In this document: positions 10,681 to 22,126 of the stretch, piece by piece
Position numbering within the stretch: the first letter of the stretch is position 1
Layout: the number at the start of each line of letters is the position of its first letter
Source of the DNA: Prinia subflava
Taxonomy: Eukaryota; Chordata; Aves; Passeriformes; Cisticolidae
DNA length: 64,000 nucleotides
Assembly: GCF_021018805.1 (NCBI RefSeq)
Contig: NC_086259.1
Location: forward strand, 6,027,501 to 6,091,500
Direction: 5' to 3'
Position numbers and translations under genes: made by a program
The notes under the pieces: model-generated
What the model saw: only the letters and a program-made list of their open reading frames with translations
Told to the model about the DNA's origin: nothing
Databases searched by the model: none

Positions 10681-13600
10681 TAAGCAAGGACTGTGTTCTG
10701 AACCTTTGTTTAGATGCTAAAACAAGCTTTGAACCCTCTGGCTGGTCAGCAGATGACTTTCAGTGGGGGATGCAGCCTGCCCAGCCCCACCATTCCTCCG
10801 TGTGAAATCAAGAGTGTTACTTTCACTAATATTTTGCTCATTTGAACTCTTCCCCTCTGCCTTCCCCCATCCCCCAAAGGTAGCAACAGTTATCTAATAA
10901 ATATCCAAGTGTGTTCTAGCTTTAGGGATGACACACATTTAATGTGGCTTATGCTATATTATTCTTGCTTAACTTTGAGCTTTTGATTTAGCATTCCAGT
11001 TTAGCAGTGATATTCCACAGGGGATATTGTTGGTTTCCAAATCTTTTGTCAGAGTAATTGAGCATAACATCTCTGCAGGTTTGTGTTTCAAAGGATGCAT
11101 TATCTTTTCTTGTCCATTTGTTCTAGCCAGGCTATCCAAAACTTTTAGTTTTACTGATCCTTTTAAAGAATTTGAGGTTTAGGACTGATAATTTATGTTT
11201 CTGCTGAATTTGCAACTCTGCATGTGATGATTAATACACTTCTCTCCATAAATAAGAAGAGATGCTATCTCTAAATTGGTAACAAAACAGAAGAATTTGA
11301 TTAAATTCTGTATTTTGCAAGAGACTTCCATCCTTTTAAATCTTTATAAATTAAACATCATCCATGTCTGGCTCGCTGAAGAATGAATGTCACATATAAG
11401 ATATCTCCCTTAAATATTTTCTTGAAAGTAATCTATATGATTTACAACATATTGCAATTAACATTGACCTTTTGTCTGCTTCAAAAGAATGTGAGAACAG
11501 TTTTTTGACATGAAAGAGATTTTCGAAATTTCCAAAAATATTCCTGATGAAAGTTGTTCAGACTGGGAAAAATATGTCACCTTCATTTAAAAATTATGGC
11601 AAACTTGATAGATTATCTGCCTCTTTCCGAACCTTAGTTCATGCACAAAAGTGGATTTAAAAATACACTTGCACGTAATCATCTTTTGGAAAATGCAGAT
11701 CCTCAGAACTCAAAACTAAGAATCCCATACTTCCTGTTTAAGATCAACTGACAATTTATTCAAGATCTAGAGGCTGCTATTCACTCTCCCATTTCTTTCC
11801 AGCCACTTAATTGCCAACGTACAGCTCCAGTAGAGATTCCAATAAATTTTGTACCTTCTTTCATCTAAAATGTAGTACAAAACAAAGAATAAAGCTCCAT
11901 TTTCACAAATATCTGTATTCAATTTTATTTTACACTTTGTTTGTATCAATATTTTTTGTTTGTTTTGCCTTTAACCAATAGTTGGCTGTGGAAATGTTTG
12001 TGGAAAGCAGACAAAGGGTCTGTGAACAGGATCAAATTCTTTAACACAGTAAGACATAGAGTCCTGCTCCTCTCTATTTGCTTACTCTTTGCTCTTGCCT
12101 GCTTTGGTCCCTTCTAAAGGTTAGGAAGGCTGCTCTGGCCACAGTGTCCTGCCAAGGTGTGACAGGTTCAGGCTCTGTCCCTCTGGGCACTGGGCTGAGC
12201 AGGCTCTCTTTGCAGCAGCCCTGACTTTGATGGCCAAGTATTAACTGTTCAGTCGAGGGAGGGGAGGAGAGATCAGAGCACGAGTTAGGCCAGCTGCCAG
12301 CCACACTAAAATTACTCCTGTAACCACTCCAATATGTGTAGCAGAATTTAGGGACTCCGATATATTCAGACAGAACAGTTTTACACAAAGGGTAGTTGAA
12401 ATACAGTCTGGAACAAACTGCCGAAGTCAGCAGTAGAAGCAAATAGTGTAAATCAGCTCAAGGAGGAGTTTTTGAAGAAAGGAGGGAAAGAGCACAGAGC
12501 TACTAGCTAGAAGTCCAAGTTTCAGATGATGAAGCACAGATTGATTTGTATTTCCTGAGGTTATGAGGGCAGGTCTTTGTGGACCATATCATCTTCTTTG
12601 ACTGTTAAATGTTTGTATGTACTTTTGTGCTGTGATTCATCCTCTTTCAGTTTGGAGTGTTGCTTCTTCCCCCCTCTCCTGCTTGTACAGTTTCTTTACA
12701 TAAAGTCTTACAGAGGGAAATGAACAGAACCTCTGTTTCATCTCATATTGGTGAACTTCACCAAGACCAGTGTAATTATTTAGTAACAGCAGTGCAATCA
12801 AGAGCACTTTCCAGCTTCTTGGCATATAAATTTGCCTGCATTGCCTTGTTTCCTAGGAAGGGCCTCCAGACCATCACACAGTATTTATATCTACACTGTA
12901 ATGGTAAAGAAATTTTGACTATGAACTCAAACATGGAAGTGTTTTAGTTTTTCAGGGTACCACTGATCTCAGAGCTGTAATGCTGATGTGGTGAAAGATG
13001 CACACTGCAGGTGGGAACAGAAAGAAGCAAGGAGAGAGCAGATCCACTTTACTGCTCTTCAGTGATGAGCCTGTATTTTGAACTTATGGCCACTGATGTG
13101 TTGTTCTTGAGCAGAGAAATTCTGCCATAAAACATCTTGGGTTTTGTTGGTTTTTTAATATCAGGCAGTCTATAAACATAATTGTGCATGTAACAGAGTC
13201 CTTTTGCCCTCTCCCACATTTGTGACCCACTGACACACCTCTCTTGTGGGAGTCCTGAGCTGGCTCCCCTGGCCCCCCAGGAGTCATTCTTGGGAAGGGC
13301 TTGGGGAGAGCAGCCACAGGCATAATTCTGAAAGGTGGTGTCTTCATAAACTTTATGTTGTGTCAACATATGCTGAAATTTTTGCACAGCTTGGCTGGGT
13401 AGATTTTGCCTTGAATTTCACCTAGACTTTTCTTTCTTTTTTTTTTAATAGTTCAATGTCTTAAATTGCCATTACTAATATTACATGAGAAAAGAGGATT
13501 GTATTTTATTACAGGCTTCAGTTTCTAAGTCATAGATTGCAGTAAGTACCTTGTTTGTGTAATGTTTTCAGTAGAAAATTTTCAAATGCAAAATTTCACC

Positions 13601-13916
13601 TTATTTTCTAAATGTCTTTGATTGTAGATCTGAAAAGCAAAGCACAAATGTATTTTCTTTATTTTGATGCAAGAGCCCAAAATACAGATTTTTTTTTCAC
13701 TGAGATTTCCTATACCTTGGGTTCCTTGTTTAAAGTAACATTTATTTTCACTGAGATTTGAGTATTTCCAGTATCTTGTGCCTCAGCATAACATTAAAAA
13801 GTGTTCTTTCTTCATTCATTACTATGCCTATCGGGGTGCAGAAAGTGCATAAAGTACCTCTTAATGATTCCCACTTCCTATATTTACATCCCTGTTGGAA
13901 ATTAGACATGCTGTTT
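10681..13916. other. AT-rich non-coding stretch
   Basis: No coding gene is recognised. GC-richer pockets near 12100-12300 and 13200-13320 give open frames of up to 122 codons on the minus strand without recognisable content. Confidence 0.55.
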
Positions 13917-13973
13917 AAAGAAAGAAAAAAAGAAAAAAGAAAAAAAAAAGAAAGAAAAAAAGAAAAAAGAAAA
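13917..13973. repeat. polypurine (A/G) simple repeat
   Basis: Fifty-seven bases consist almost entirely of GAAA, GAAAAAA and similar units. A block of about 25-30 bases (AAGAAAGAAAAAAAGAAAAA) occurs twice in succession, so the tract is a duplicated microsatellite. The strand asymmetry is complete: only A and G on the plus strand. Confidence 0.92.
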
Positions 13974-16900
13974 TTAACAATTAACTGAACTTTGTAAATG
14001 ACCACAAAGGCTTGGTTCTTGCTTCACAGGAATTCATAACCTGTGCTGGCACAGTCCCTGCTCTCTGCTGCACAGCCCTGGATGTGCTGGTATTGTGTTT
14101 AAAGCCCAGCAGAGCAGTAGCAGCAAGACAGAGCTGGCCTTCCAGGAAGGGAGCAGCCAGATGATTGGATCCCATTTCCCACAGGTTTCCAAGCCTGCAA
14201 CTGAAAATGCCTTGTAACTCTATTAGGAAAGACCTATGTGATCAATAGAAGCAACAAGGCCACACAAGTACGTCTCGAAGCACGATGAAAATTGCACATC
14301 CCATGGTGCTCAGGGGACTTAATATTTTTCAGTGATTTTCTCACCCCATCCCTTGCCCTTGTTTACAGAGCAGTTGTTCTGTCTCGTGCAGCTTTACTGC
14401 CAAATGTAACTGGGCTTGTTCATTACCATGCTTTACTCAAAAAAATCAGCTCCATACTTTTCTTAAGGTTTGAAGCAATATAGATTGTTTTACAAGAGTT
14501 GTCTTTACAGTTCTGTAAAGACTGGTTGTTATTTTGAAGTGGCGTGATGCAGTTTCAAAGCAAGGGCGCTGCACTGGTGAGAGGAGAGGGCAGCAGTCCC
14601 TCACCCTCCTCTCTTTGAGGCAGGAGGACCAAGGTCAGCAGGCAGGCTGGGATGGACCATGGGCTCCATGTGGGGAGTCACAAGCCACAAGATGACAGAG
14701 CCCTCACCCCAGATGTTCTCAGGTGAGGTGATGTGGGATAGATCTGAGCTCTGAAGTTGTCTCGTGGTAATTTTTTTTCTGAGCAATTTTCAGAACTATC
14801 TCGTTTTAGTGACAACGAAGAGACAGCTTGTTCTTTTATGTAATTATTTTTAATTTGCTGTTATGCACACGATACAACGTCTTCTTTAAAACTTTTCTTT
14901 TTTAATGTGAGGAAAACCAAACACTTGCTGTGAGGTGTACAGGGAGTCTTTTATAGACAGTTTATTTAGCTCAGAGCAAATGAAAAAATAACTACTTGAC
15001 TAGGTTAGCTTTGGGTGCCCTCAGGCTCTTTGAGATTAGTTTTAGATTCATATACTATGGTCACTCATTGACCAAGCTGCTTCAACCCTTATACATATCC
15101 AGCAAAGTATCATTTCCCTCAGGCATGGTTTTCTTTCAATCATATTTAGCAAAACCATTAAACACACTTGGGGCTTGCACTGAAGAGAGAAACAACTTCA
15201 TATGTTCACATTTCAGAACAACTTTCTTCTTCAGGAAGTTGAAAAAAAATTGGTTAGGTCTCAGTTTTTCAATACTTTAGTTTGATGCTCCCTAAAAGGG
15301 GTCTGTGTAACTTCCTCTTTAATTAAATTATTCCTGTATTATTCCTAGATGATTTTTGTTGAATTTTTTAAAGCTGATGCAACGACGCTTTATTCCTAGG
15401 CAAACAGAAATTGAAATATTCCCTACTTTTATTTCCAGAAGTGTTTGACAGTTCGTAAAGTGCTGGGGTGGGAAGCAAATGCTACATTGATTGCTTTTCA
15501 TCTTTTAAGAACCCTTGCTTGAGTGGCCAAAGTTTGTTTTTCAACAAATCCTCAAACCATAAGGGTTTCAGCTTTGATGTTTTTTAAAGAAAGCTTTTAA
15601 CACACATCTTCCCCTGCCCCCTAATATGTTTGGAGCAGATGAGCATCCATGAGAGTGGATGAAGAGTTGAAGAGTCTTGACAGAGAAAGAGCAGAGTGGT
15701 TGGGTCCCTCCATCCCTGGCATTTGGCTGTGCCAGGTTTCTGGTCCCCCACACGGTTCCCTTCATGTGCAGAGTCATATTGGCTCCAGTTCAGGGAAATT
15801 CAACACAGGAAGAGTAAGTGTTCACACACAAAGGCTATATGTAGGACTTGTTACTGGACCCTAAATTTGGATTTGGGAAGCATTCCCAGATGGCCCATAA
15901 AGTGAGTATTTTTGGTTCTTAACTGAGAAAGATTCAAATTAAATCTTCTTTATTAAACATGGATTTATAGGAAATACTCTTCATTTGAGCAGTGTAGCTT
16001 TGAACAGAGTAGAAATGCATGTGAGAAGGAGGTGTAGGGTTTTTTGTGTGCCATGTGTGGGTGTATTTCCCTGTGCACAGAGTTATTGTTTGTGGGAGAA
16101 CTGTGGGGAATTCTTTTTCCTCTCATGGTTATCTATTTTGGATGGGTGTCTATGCAAGAATTATCTCCCAAATTATCCAAGAAGTAAATTATGCTCTCCC
16201 TTCAAGATTTATCTTAATACTAATGCTGTGCCTGACAGGTTTCACTTAGGAGTTCAGACTCACCACTGCACTTTGACTACTCAAAGCAGAAATCTCTGGT
16301 GACACTCCCTCTGCTTAGCCTGGCTGGATTTTCCTTGAACTCTCTTGGATCTTTAATACATGGAGGCAACGTGCACACATTCTCTCCTGCTGCCCCTCCT
16401 TTCTTTCTCTGTATGGAGATCACCTGAACTGCCCAAGATTTTGGCTTAATTTTAATTTCTTTACCAATAGTAGCAGAATTCCTTAGATTTATATTAAATA
16501 TGCCATGATATCTTATATCTGTAAGCTCTTCTCCAGTCAGGTTTAGAGTTTTTACAGGTCTTTCTCTTGGTATGAACCACATTCATGTGAGAATTGGTTT
16601 TTTTGTAATCATTCATCTTTGGTTACTGCAGGTGTTAATGGTCTTGTGCACTGAGCTGTAAATGTGGGAGTAAGAATTTCTTCTTTGAGGTGGGACCAAA
16701 ATTAGTAGATATCTGAACAGTTTAGTTCTGCATTTTTCCTTTTTCACAACTGTCTTGATGTTCACTAAATTGCTAAAATTCAGAGTGAGAGGTAAATTGT
16801 AGACCTAATCTTTGCTAACACATATGAAAAATGCCCACTCCAGGAGAATAAGACTAGGTGTTGAAACATATTTCTGATTATTTTCTATCATTTGAAATAA

Positions 16901-19248
16901 TTATTGGGGTTTAAAACAACAGGTGATCTTTTTTTAACTGCTTGTCTTGCTTTATGTAATGCTGTTCTGGACTAAAGAGAGACTGAACCAAATTTTGGGC
17001 AGTGTAACTATTTTTTTGGATATTTTCCTCTCTCATTGTGTCAGAGTAACCAAGTTGTTTCTTTGTCAAGGTTTGTTGAGCAGTTGCCTAAGACCACAAT
17101 CTTAGGCATGTGTTAGAATAACTGACTACAGTGCAATTTTAAAGCCTCTAATTTTAGTCTTCTATTATTCCTCTTTTCAACTGTGCATCTTGTCATTTTC
17201 TGTTATTGGAAATTCTAAATTTCAGCAGTGAAAATGCTAAACTATCTCTTCTAGTAGTTTTTCATTAATGTTTTGTGATTTAATATTTCATTGTGTTAAA
17301 AAATCATGAGACATTATAGTGTGAGAAGTACTGCGTAAGTTTTATTATATTATTTACAGCACTTAAATCCTGATGATTTTACAGCAGTGAAAATTAGAGG
17401 TATTTTTTTTAGAGGTAAAATAATTAGGGGGTTAGGTGAAAATGAATACAGTTTGTGTGTTTGATCATGCAGAATATCAGACTTTTTGAACCCTATTTTC
17501 GATTTTTTCCTCTTAGAAAAACAGATTATTCAGAATTTTATCCTTTTAACTATAAATTAGCACATTTGGTCTTATTTTCTGGAGTTTCCATGGTACACAT
17601 GGTAGGCTACAGCAAACACATTGTCTCTGGAAAGCCTTTCTATCTTCTGAAGATATTAAATGTTTCAGCGAGACAGAGAAGAAAACTCAAAGTGAAGGTA
17701 ATGCCCTAATTTCTCCTTACATGTGCACCTGAAATAAGTAACTTGAAAATGTCTTAAGGTTTGAATTTTTAAAGTGACAAAGCTTAGTTCTGCCTAGTGA
17801 TGTGATGACCCTGTGACAGCATCTTTGCCTCCACATCACTGCACTGATTCTGTGTCTTCCAAAGGCAGAGAGCAGATCTTGGTGGCTTTTTATTTTTCCC
17901 CAGGTGTGATATCACAAGATTTAAGTCACTGACAGGAGCTTCCTGATGATTCTTGTGCTTCCAGTTTGTAAACTGGCAACACTTGTACACTGAAAAGCTT
18001 TCTGTGGTTTTGTTGTTGTCGTTTGTTTGTTTTTTAAGCAGTTTTGTTGTAGATCCCTACTTTCATATATGAGCAGGCTCCTGGTGTCTCCCAGCACCAC
18101 CTGTGGACAACAGAAGAAGGAGCTCCTGCAGAAAATAACTGGCAGAGCCTGCATTCAGATCCTGTTCTGTAGCATCTCCAAGAGGATCTGTCTCTGCACT
18201 CACTTCAGTCTGGAAACCAACTGACCCAGCCACATGCACAAAGGGTTGGGTTCTGGGAAGGCTCTGTTCATGTTTTGTGATAGTTGACCTCCAAACTTTT
18301 GTTTTGTGAACTTTCCTCAGCAAAGATACGGACCCAAATGTCATTTAAAACTTGACATGGAGATACTTTATGAATGTCTGTGTTGAACAGACTCCAGGCA
18401 GAATTTCTCCCTTTGTGTTTGTGTGAAACAGGAATCTGAATTCAGTCACGTCTACACTTTGGGCTTGTAGAAATTAGCACAAAGAATAATCCCATGTTAT
18501 GGAGTAATTTTTGATGTTCCCCAGTAATTAAAATAGTTCTGTATTGCATTCAGCCAAAAACTAGGCTTTGGCAGTGTGGTGAAACATTAGAGAATTCTCC
18601 TCAAATTAGTTACAGAAATTGAATGACAGGACAAATTAAGAAGAGGCAGGAGGGGGTGAAATATTTTACTTTAAAAATACTCCATAAAGGCAAACATGCA
18701 GTAAATTAGCAAGTGTGCCTTCTCAGTTATTCATGGAAACATGTTTGGAAAAAACCCATGGAGCTGGTTTGTTTATTATTTGGCAGAATTTTCCAGTGTT
18801 TTGTCAGCTTCCCACAGGCTGCTGTGCATGGAGCTCCTTGGGAGGATCTCCAAAAGGCTTTTGAGGAAGCCTTCAGACATGATGGACCAGAGAGGGAGGA
18901 GAATGACAGAGCAGGGCAACGAGCTCAGAGCTGAGCAGCCCTTCTGCAAAACCCCAAAGGCATCATTCCAGCAGTCACATGTATGGAGGGAGAAAATTAT
19001 AGAGATCCATGGATCTACCTGCATACTGTCCTGGATACTTCAAAAGCTGCAGTAAAAAAGTATAAGCCAAACTTCCTCTGCATTTACAGCAGGTGGTATT
19101 AATTTATGTCACTTAGATTAATAGCAGTTGTTGTTTAACAATAGCTGTTGATAAACTAGCATTGGTTTAAAAATATGCAAAAAACTGCATCTAAACTTGG
19201 AGCAGGGGGAGGCAGGGAAAGCAGCCAAGTGCTCCACCCAGATATAGA
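13974..19248. other. AT-rich non-coding stretch
   Basis: No gene is recognised. Frames up to 105 codons (for example 15985-16302, 18063-18344 minus and 18741-19055) overlap one another on both strands, with no domain or convincing exon structure. GC-richer pockets occur near 14040-14180, 14570-14720 and 18820-18960. Confidence 0.55.
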
Positions 19249-19283
19249 TGTGTGTGTGTGTGCATATCTGTATATATATATAT
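19249..19283. repeat. (TG)n / (TA)n compound microsatellite
   Basis: About seven TG units (19249-19262) are followed, after a short interruption, by a (TA)n run (19271-19283). Confidence 0.9.
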
Positions 19284-20860
19284 TAATTCCTCTGTCTACA
19301 CACAGAAATGTTAACTTCAGTATGTTTATCGGGAGTGGTAAAAAACAGCCACTTGTAAATTCACTGAGACAACGAACACCAGATTGGATCTGTATTTTTA
19401 TTTTTTTAAAATGTTGCTTCCAACCACCATGTAAGTGTTAGAAAGGAGGGTGAAGCTTTTCTTTTTTGGAAATATATTGTGCTTTATTGCAATAAACGCT
19501 TCTGGCTCAAAGACATCCCTAGTTAAACCTGGTAATCTGTGAGTGGAAGGGCATGTGCTGGCAGAAGAGAGCAGAGCTGTGAAAAGGATCTGTCCTTAGG
19601 ACCTGTCTATCTTTTTGTTCATAATAAAAGCAAGGGAAAAAAAAAAAAAAAGCAGTGTTATCAGTACACTTCTGCAAGTGAATTAGCTAGCACAGATTTG
19701 ATAAAGCTTATAAACCCTCTAGAGCAATCGTGACAGTTTGCTGGCTTGGGCTTTGTCTGCTGCCAGTTACTCCTTGCTAGTGGCACTCTTTATTTATGCT
19801 TCAGTACCACGTTATCCTCTGGGCTTCAAACAGAAGGGACCTGTCTGTAAGTGTTTTGGTTGTGGTGTTAAAAAATAAGAGTGCAGCAAAACACATGCAA
19901 CAGTGCCCAGGCTCTGTTTCAGCCAGTTTCCCTTCTCGTGGCGTCGCTTCCCCGTGACTGCTCCGTGCACACAGCGTGGCTGAGGTGGTGTGTGTCTGCC
20001 TTCCACTAGAGAGTGTCACAGAGTTATTTCAATGAGTGAAAAAAGCCAAATGGATGCATCATCTGCTTTGTTGTAGGTAAAATGCAGAAGTGGTGTGACC
20101 TCAGGAACAGGAGGCAGCTGTGCCTGCCTACATGTTATCCATTTCCTAACCAGTGCCATTTATTCTTCAATCTGCAGCTAAGAAATGTACACAGTGCAGG
20201 AGGGGGCCATATTTTCATGTACACTAGGGTTTTTTTCCCTGTCCCTTTGACAACATGTACACCTTAATGTTATTGTAAATATACCATCTGACACTTTTTG
20301 CTCTCTTTTGTACTCAAAAATTTATACTTCAAAATGGCAGCACAATTCTGAGGTTCATTATTACATGCATATTCCTAGCACAAGGCATTGGCAAGCAGAC
20401 TTCAGATTTTGGATCAGTCTGTGTAAAATTCTACACATGGGAATCTTGGAAAAAAGTTGCAGTCCATTAGCAAATTCTCATATCTGGACTGAAGAGGTAT
20501 ATGCATAAGTAGAGAAATTGAAAAATGGTGTTAAGTAGTCAGAAAGTCTCCAAAGGGAGATCTGGACAAGAAGCTACAGTAATAGCAGTAGATGGCTGTT
20601 ATTATAAAATGAAAAACTCAAAAGTGAGCACAATAGTAACATTCCAAATGCATAAAGTAATTTCTTCAGCCTCTGAAATTTCACATGGAAATGCAAATGC
20701 TGAAAGTATTGTTTTTCAGGTGGGTCATATCATTGAATAACACCTATCCTTTTTTCCTAAATGAAGAATTATCTATGAAGATACTTAATTTAAAATAATA
20801 AATAAAAATCTGAGCACTGTGCTGACCACTGCAGTGCTTAAACTGGGGTTTAATCATCAA
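19284..20860. other. AT-rich non-coding stretch with an A15 run
   Basis: No coding gene is recognised. A 14-base palindrome TTTATTGCAATAAA lies near 19483. A run of 15 A at 19637-19651 follows AATAAA by about 9 bases, which could mark the tail of an old retroposed transcript, although the preceding sequence matches nothing I know. Confidence 0.5.
19934..19980. promoter_or_regulatory. local CpG cluster
   Basis: Six CpGs fall in about 45 bases (TCGTGGCGTCGCTTCCCCGT, then CTCCGTG and CAGCGTGG), a density far above the surrounding CpG-poor DNA. It is too short to be a CpG island. It may be a hypomethylated regulatory element or a relatively young insertion whose CpGs have not yet decayed. Confidence 0.3.
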
Positions 20861-20867
20861 GGTCAGT

Positions 20868-21147
20868 TTAGGAACTTTCCTGTCCCTCAATTCCAGCTAA
20901 CTCTGCAATTTGTTTCTGATATGGAGGACTGATCCCTCCTTCCTTCCAGGTTTGTGGTGCATGGTCAACACTTGTGTTAGATGTACAGTTTTCCTTCTGC
21001 CTAGGTGAATGTGACACCTCACCTGATGCCAGCTGGGACTGTCCTTTGATGCCATCCTGTCCCCACCTCAGGGGACATACAGACACCTCAGCAGGCTCAT
21101 CTTTAATCCCAGATGCCTTCCAGGATACAGGAAGAATTTTAAAGGCT
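20868..21147 (-). other. candidate exon or open segment (minus strand), unproven
   Basis: On the minus strand a strong acceptor (pyrimidine-rich run ending TTTGACATTTCCAG) ends at 21148. The frame beyond it stays open for about 93 codons to a stop at 20868. Inside it a good donor, GCATCAG|GTGAGG, would end a 125-base exon at 21023. The encoded peptide is charged and rich in Ser, Gln and Glu, with no domain I recognise. It may be a spurious frame in GC-richer DNA or part of a non-coding transcript. It cannot be joined to the candidate at 21209-21302, because the gap of about 61 bases is very short for a vertebrate intron. Confidence 0.15.
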
Positions 21148-21208
21148 CTGGAAATGTCAAAGGCAGAAGAAGCAGCGCCAGCCTGGCTCAAAAGCTTCAC
21201 TTACTTAC

Positions 21209-21302
21209 CCTGGAGGGGTGAATTGGGCAGGAGCAGCCCTTGGTGATACGGGTGGGTGACAGACAGAGGGGTCCCAAAGTGCAGAGCAAAAAAGGGATTT
21301 CT
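21209..21302 (-). other. candidate 94-bp internal exon (minus strand), unproven
   Basis: On the minus strand a long pyrimidine-rich acceptor (CTTTGTCTTGTTTTCAAG) precedes 21302, and a strong donor (CCAGG|GTAAGTAAG) follows 21209. The frame between is open for 31 codons and includes FALHFGTPLSVTHPYHQG. No family is recognised. Good splice sites on both sides of an open frame make this one of the better exon look-alikes, but one or more such cases are expected by chance in 64 kb. Confidence 0.22.
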
Positions 21303-22050
21303 CTTGAAAACAAGACAAAGCAAGGAGTGCACTGTGAGTTATTATGGCAGATCTTACTACAGTGAGGTGAGCAGCAGGCCAGGCTTGTAATGTCAGCGAG
21401 AAACTTGAAAGTCCTGAGAGTTAAAGGGCCTGAGGTACATCTTGGTAAGGAATGTGCTTTTATGTGACAGTCTTGGTCTGTTCTTAAAAACTTCCAGTTT
21501 GGTTTAGCTATTTAAATACCTCTGCAATTACCTCTGTATTTCTGTCCTTCCCTAATGGAAAGGTGAAATACAAGTAATATAAAATCTATTTGATTTTGCT
21601 GAAATGAACGTGAGCTGCTCTACTGCATTGGACACTTGAGTGTGTAAAATTGATTTGGGGGAGTCGAGTTGAAGCAAAGGAGAGATTTTTCCATCACTGC
21701 AATATTCATTGCTAAATGAAGGGAAATGCACAGCTGTGGATAACTAAAACAACACCTGAAAGAATCTACTCACGCCCAACAAACAGGCTTTAATACAGAG
21801 GGGGTGATAGTAGTAAATAACAAAAAGAATCCCCATGCTGCTGACCTGAGCAGGCACTGCTTTTCCAGTGGCAGCAGGAGATGCAACTCCTCAGTCCAGC
21901 ATTTGCTCCTCAGGCCACCTCACCTTCCAGGGTCCCTACTAGTGAAGAGTAAGAGAATTGCCAATGTACATTTTTAAATAAAAAGAAATAGTGAAAGTCT
22001 ATGGGTAATTTTGAAAGGAAAATATTGATGAATTTTTTTTTTATTCTGTT
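21303..22050. other. non-coding stretch
   Basis: No gene, RNA or repeat is recognised. The sequence is moderately AT-rich and complex. Confidence 0.6.
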
Positions 22051-22056
22051 TTCTAG

Positions 22057-22126
22057 AACACATTGAGGCATCAGCACAACCACAGTTACAAGAGGAGGGA
22101 GAAGGTTTCTGTGGCTCAGCAGGAAG
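22057..22126 (+). other. candidate 70-bp internal exon, unproven
   Basis: A strong acceptor (T-rich run ending ATTCTGTTTTCTAG at 22056) and an acceptable donor (GGAAG|GTATGAG at 22127) bound 70 bases. Two of the three frames are open: one reads NTLRHQHNHSYKRREKVSVA..., the other HIEASAQPQLQEEGEGFCGS.... Neither is a protein I recognise. A 70-base exon would shift frame if skipped. It may be an exon of a coding or long non-coding transcript, or chance. Confidence 0.22.

Noticed and set aside
19637..19651. Poly(A) run after AATAAA as a processed pseudogene tail
   Set aside because: The preceding sequence matches no known gene, and no matching target-site duplication was seen.
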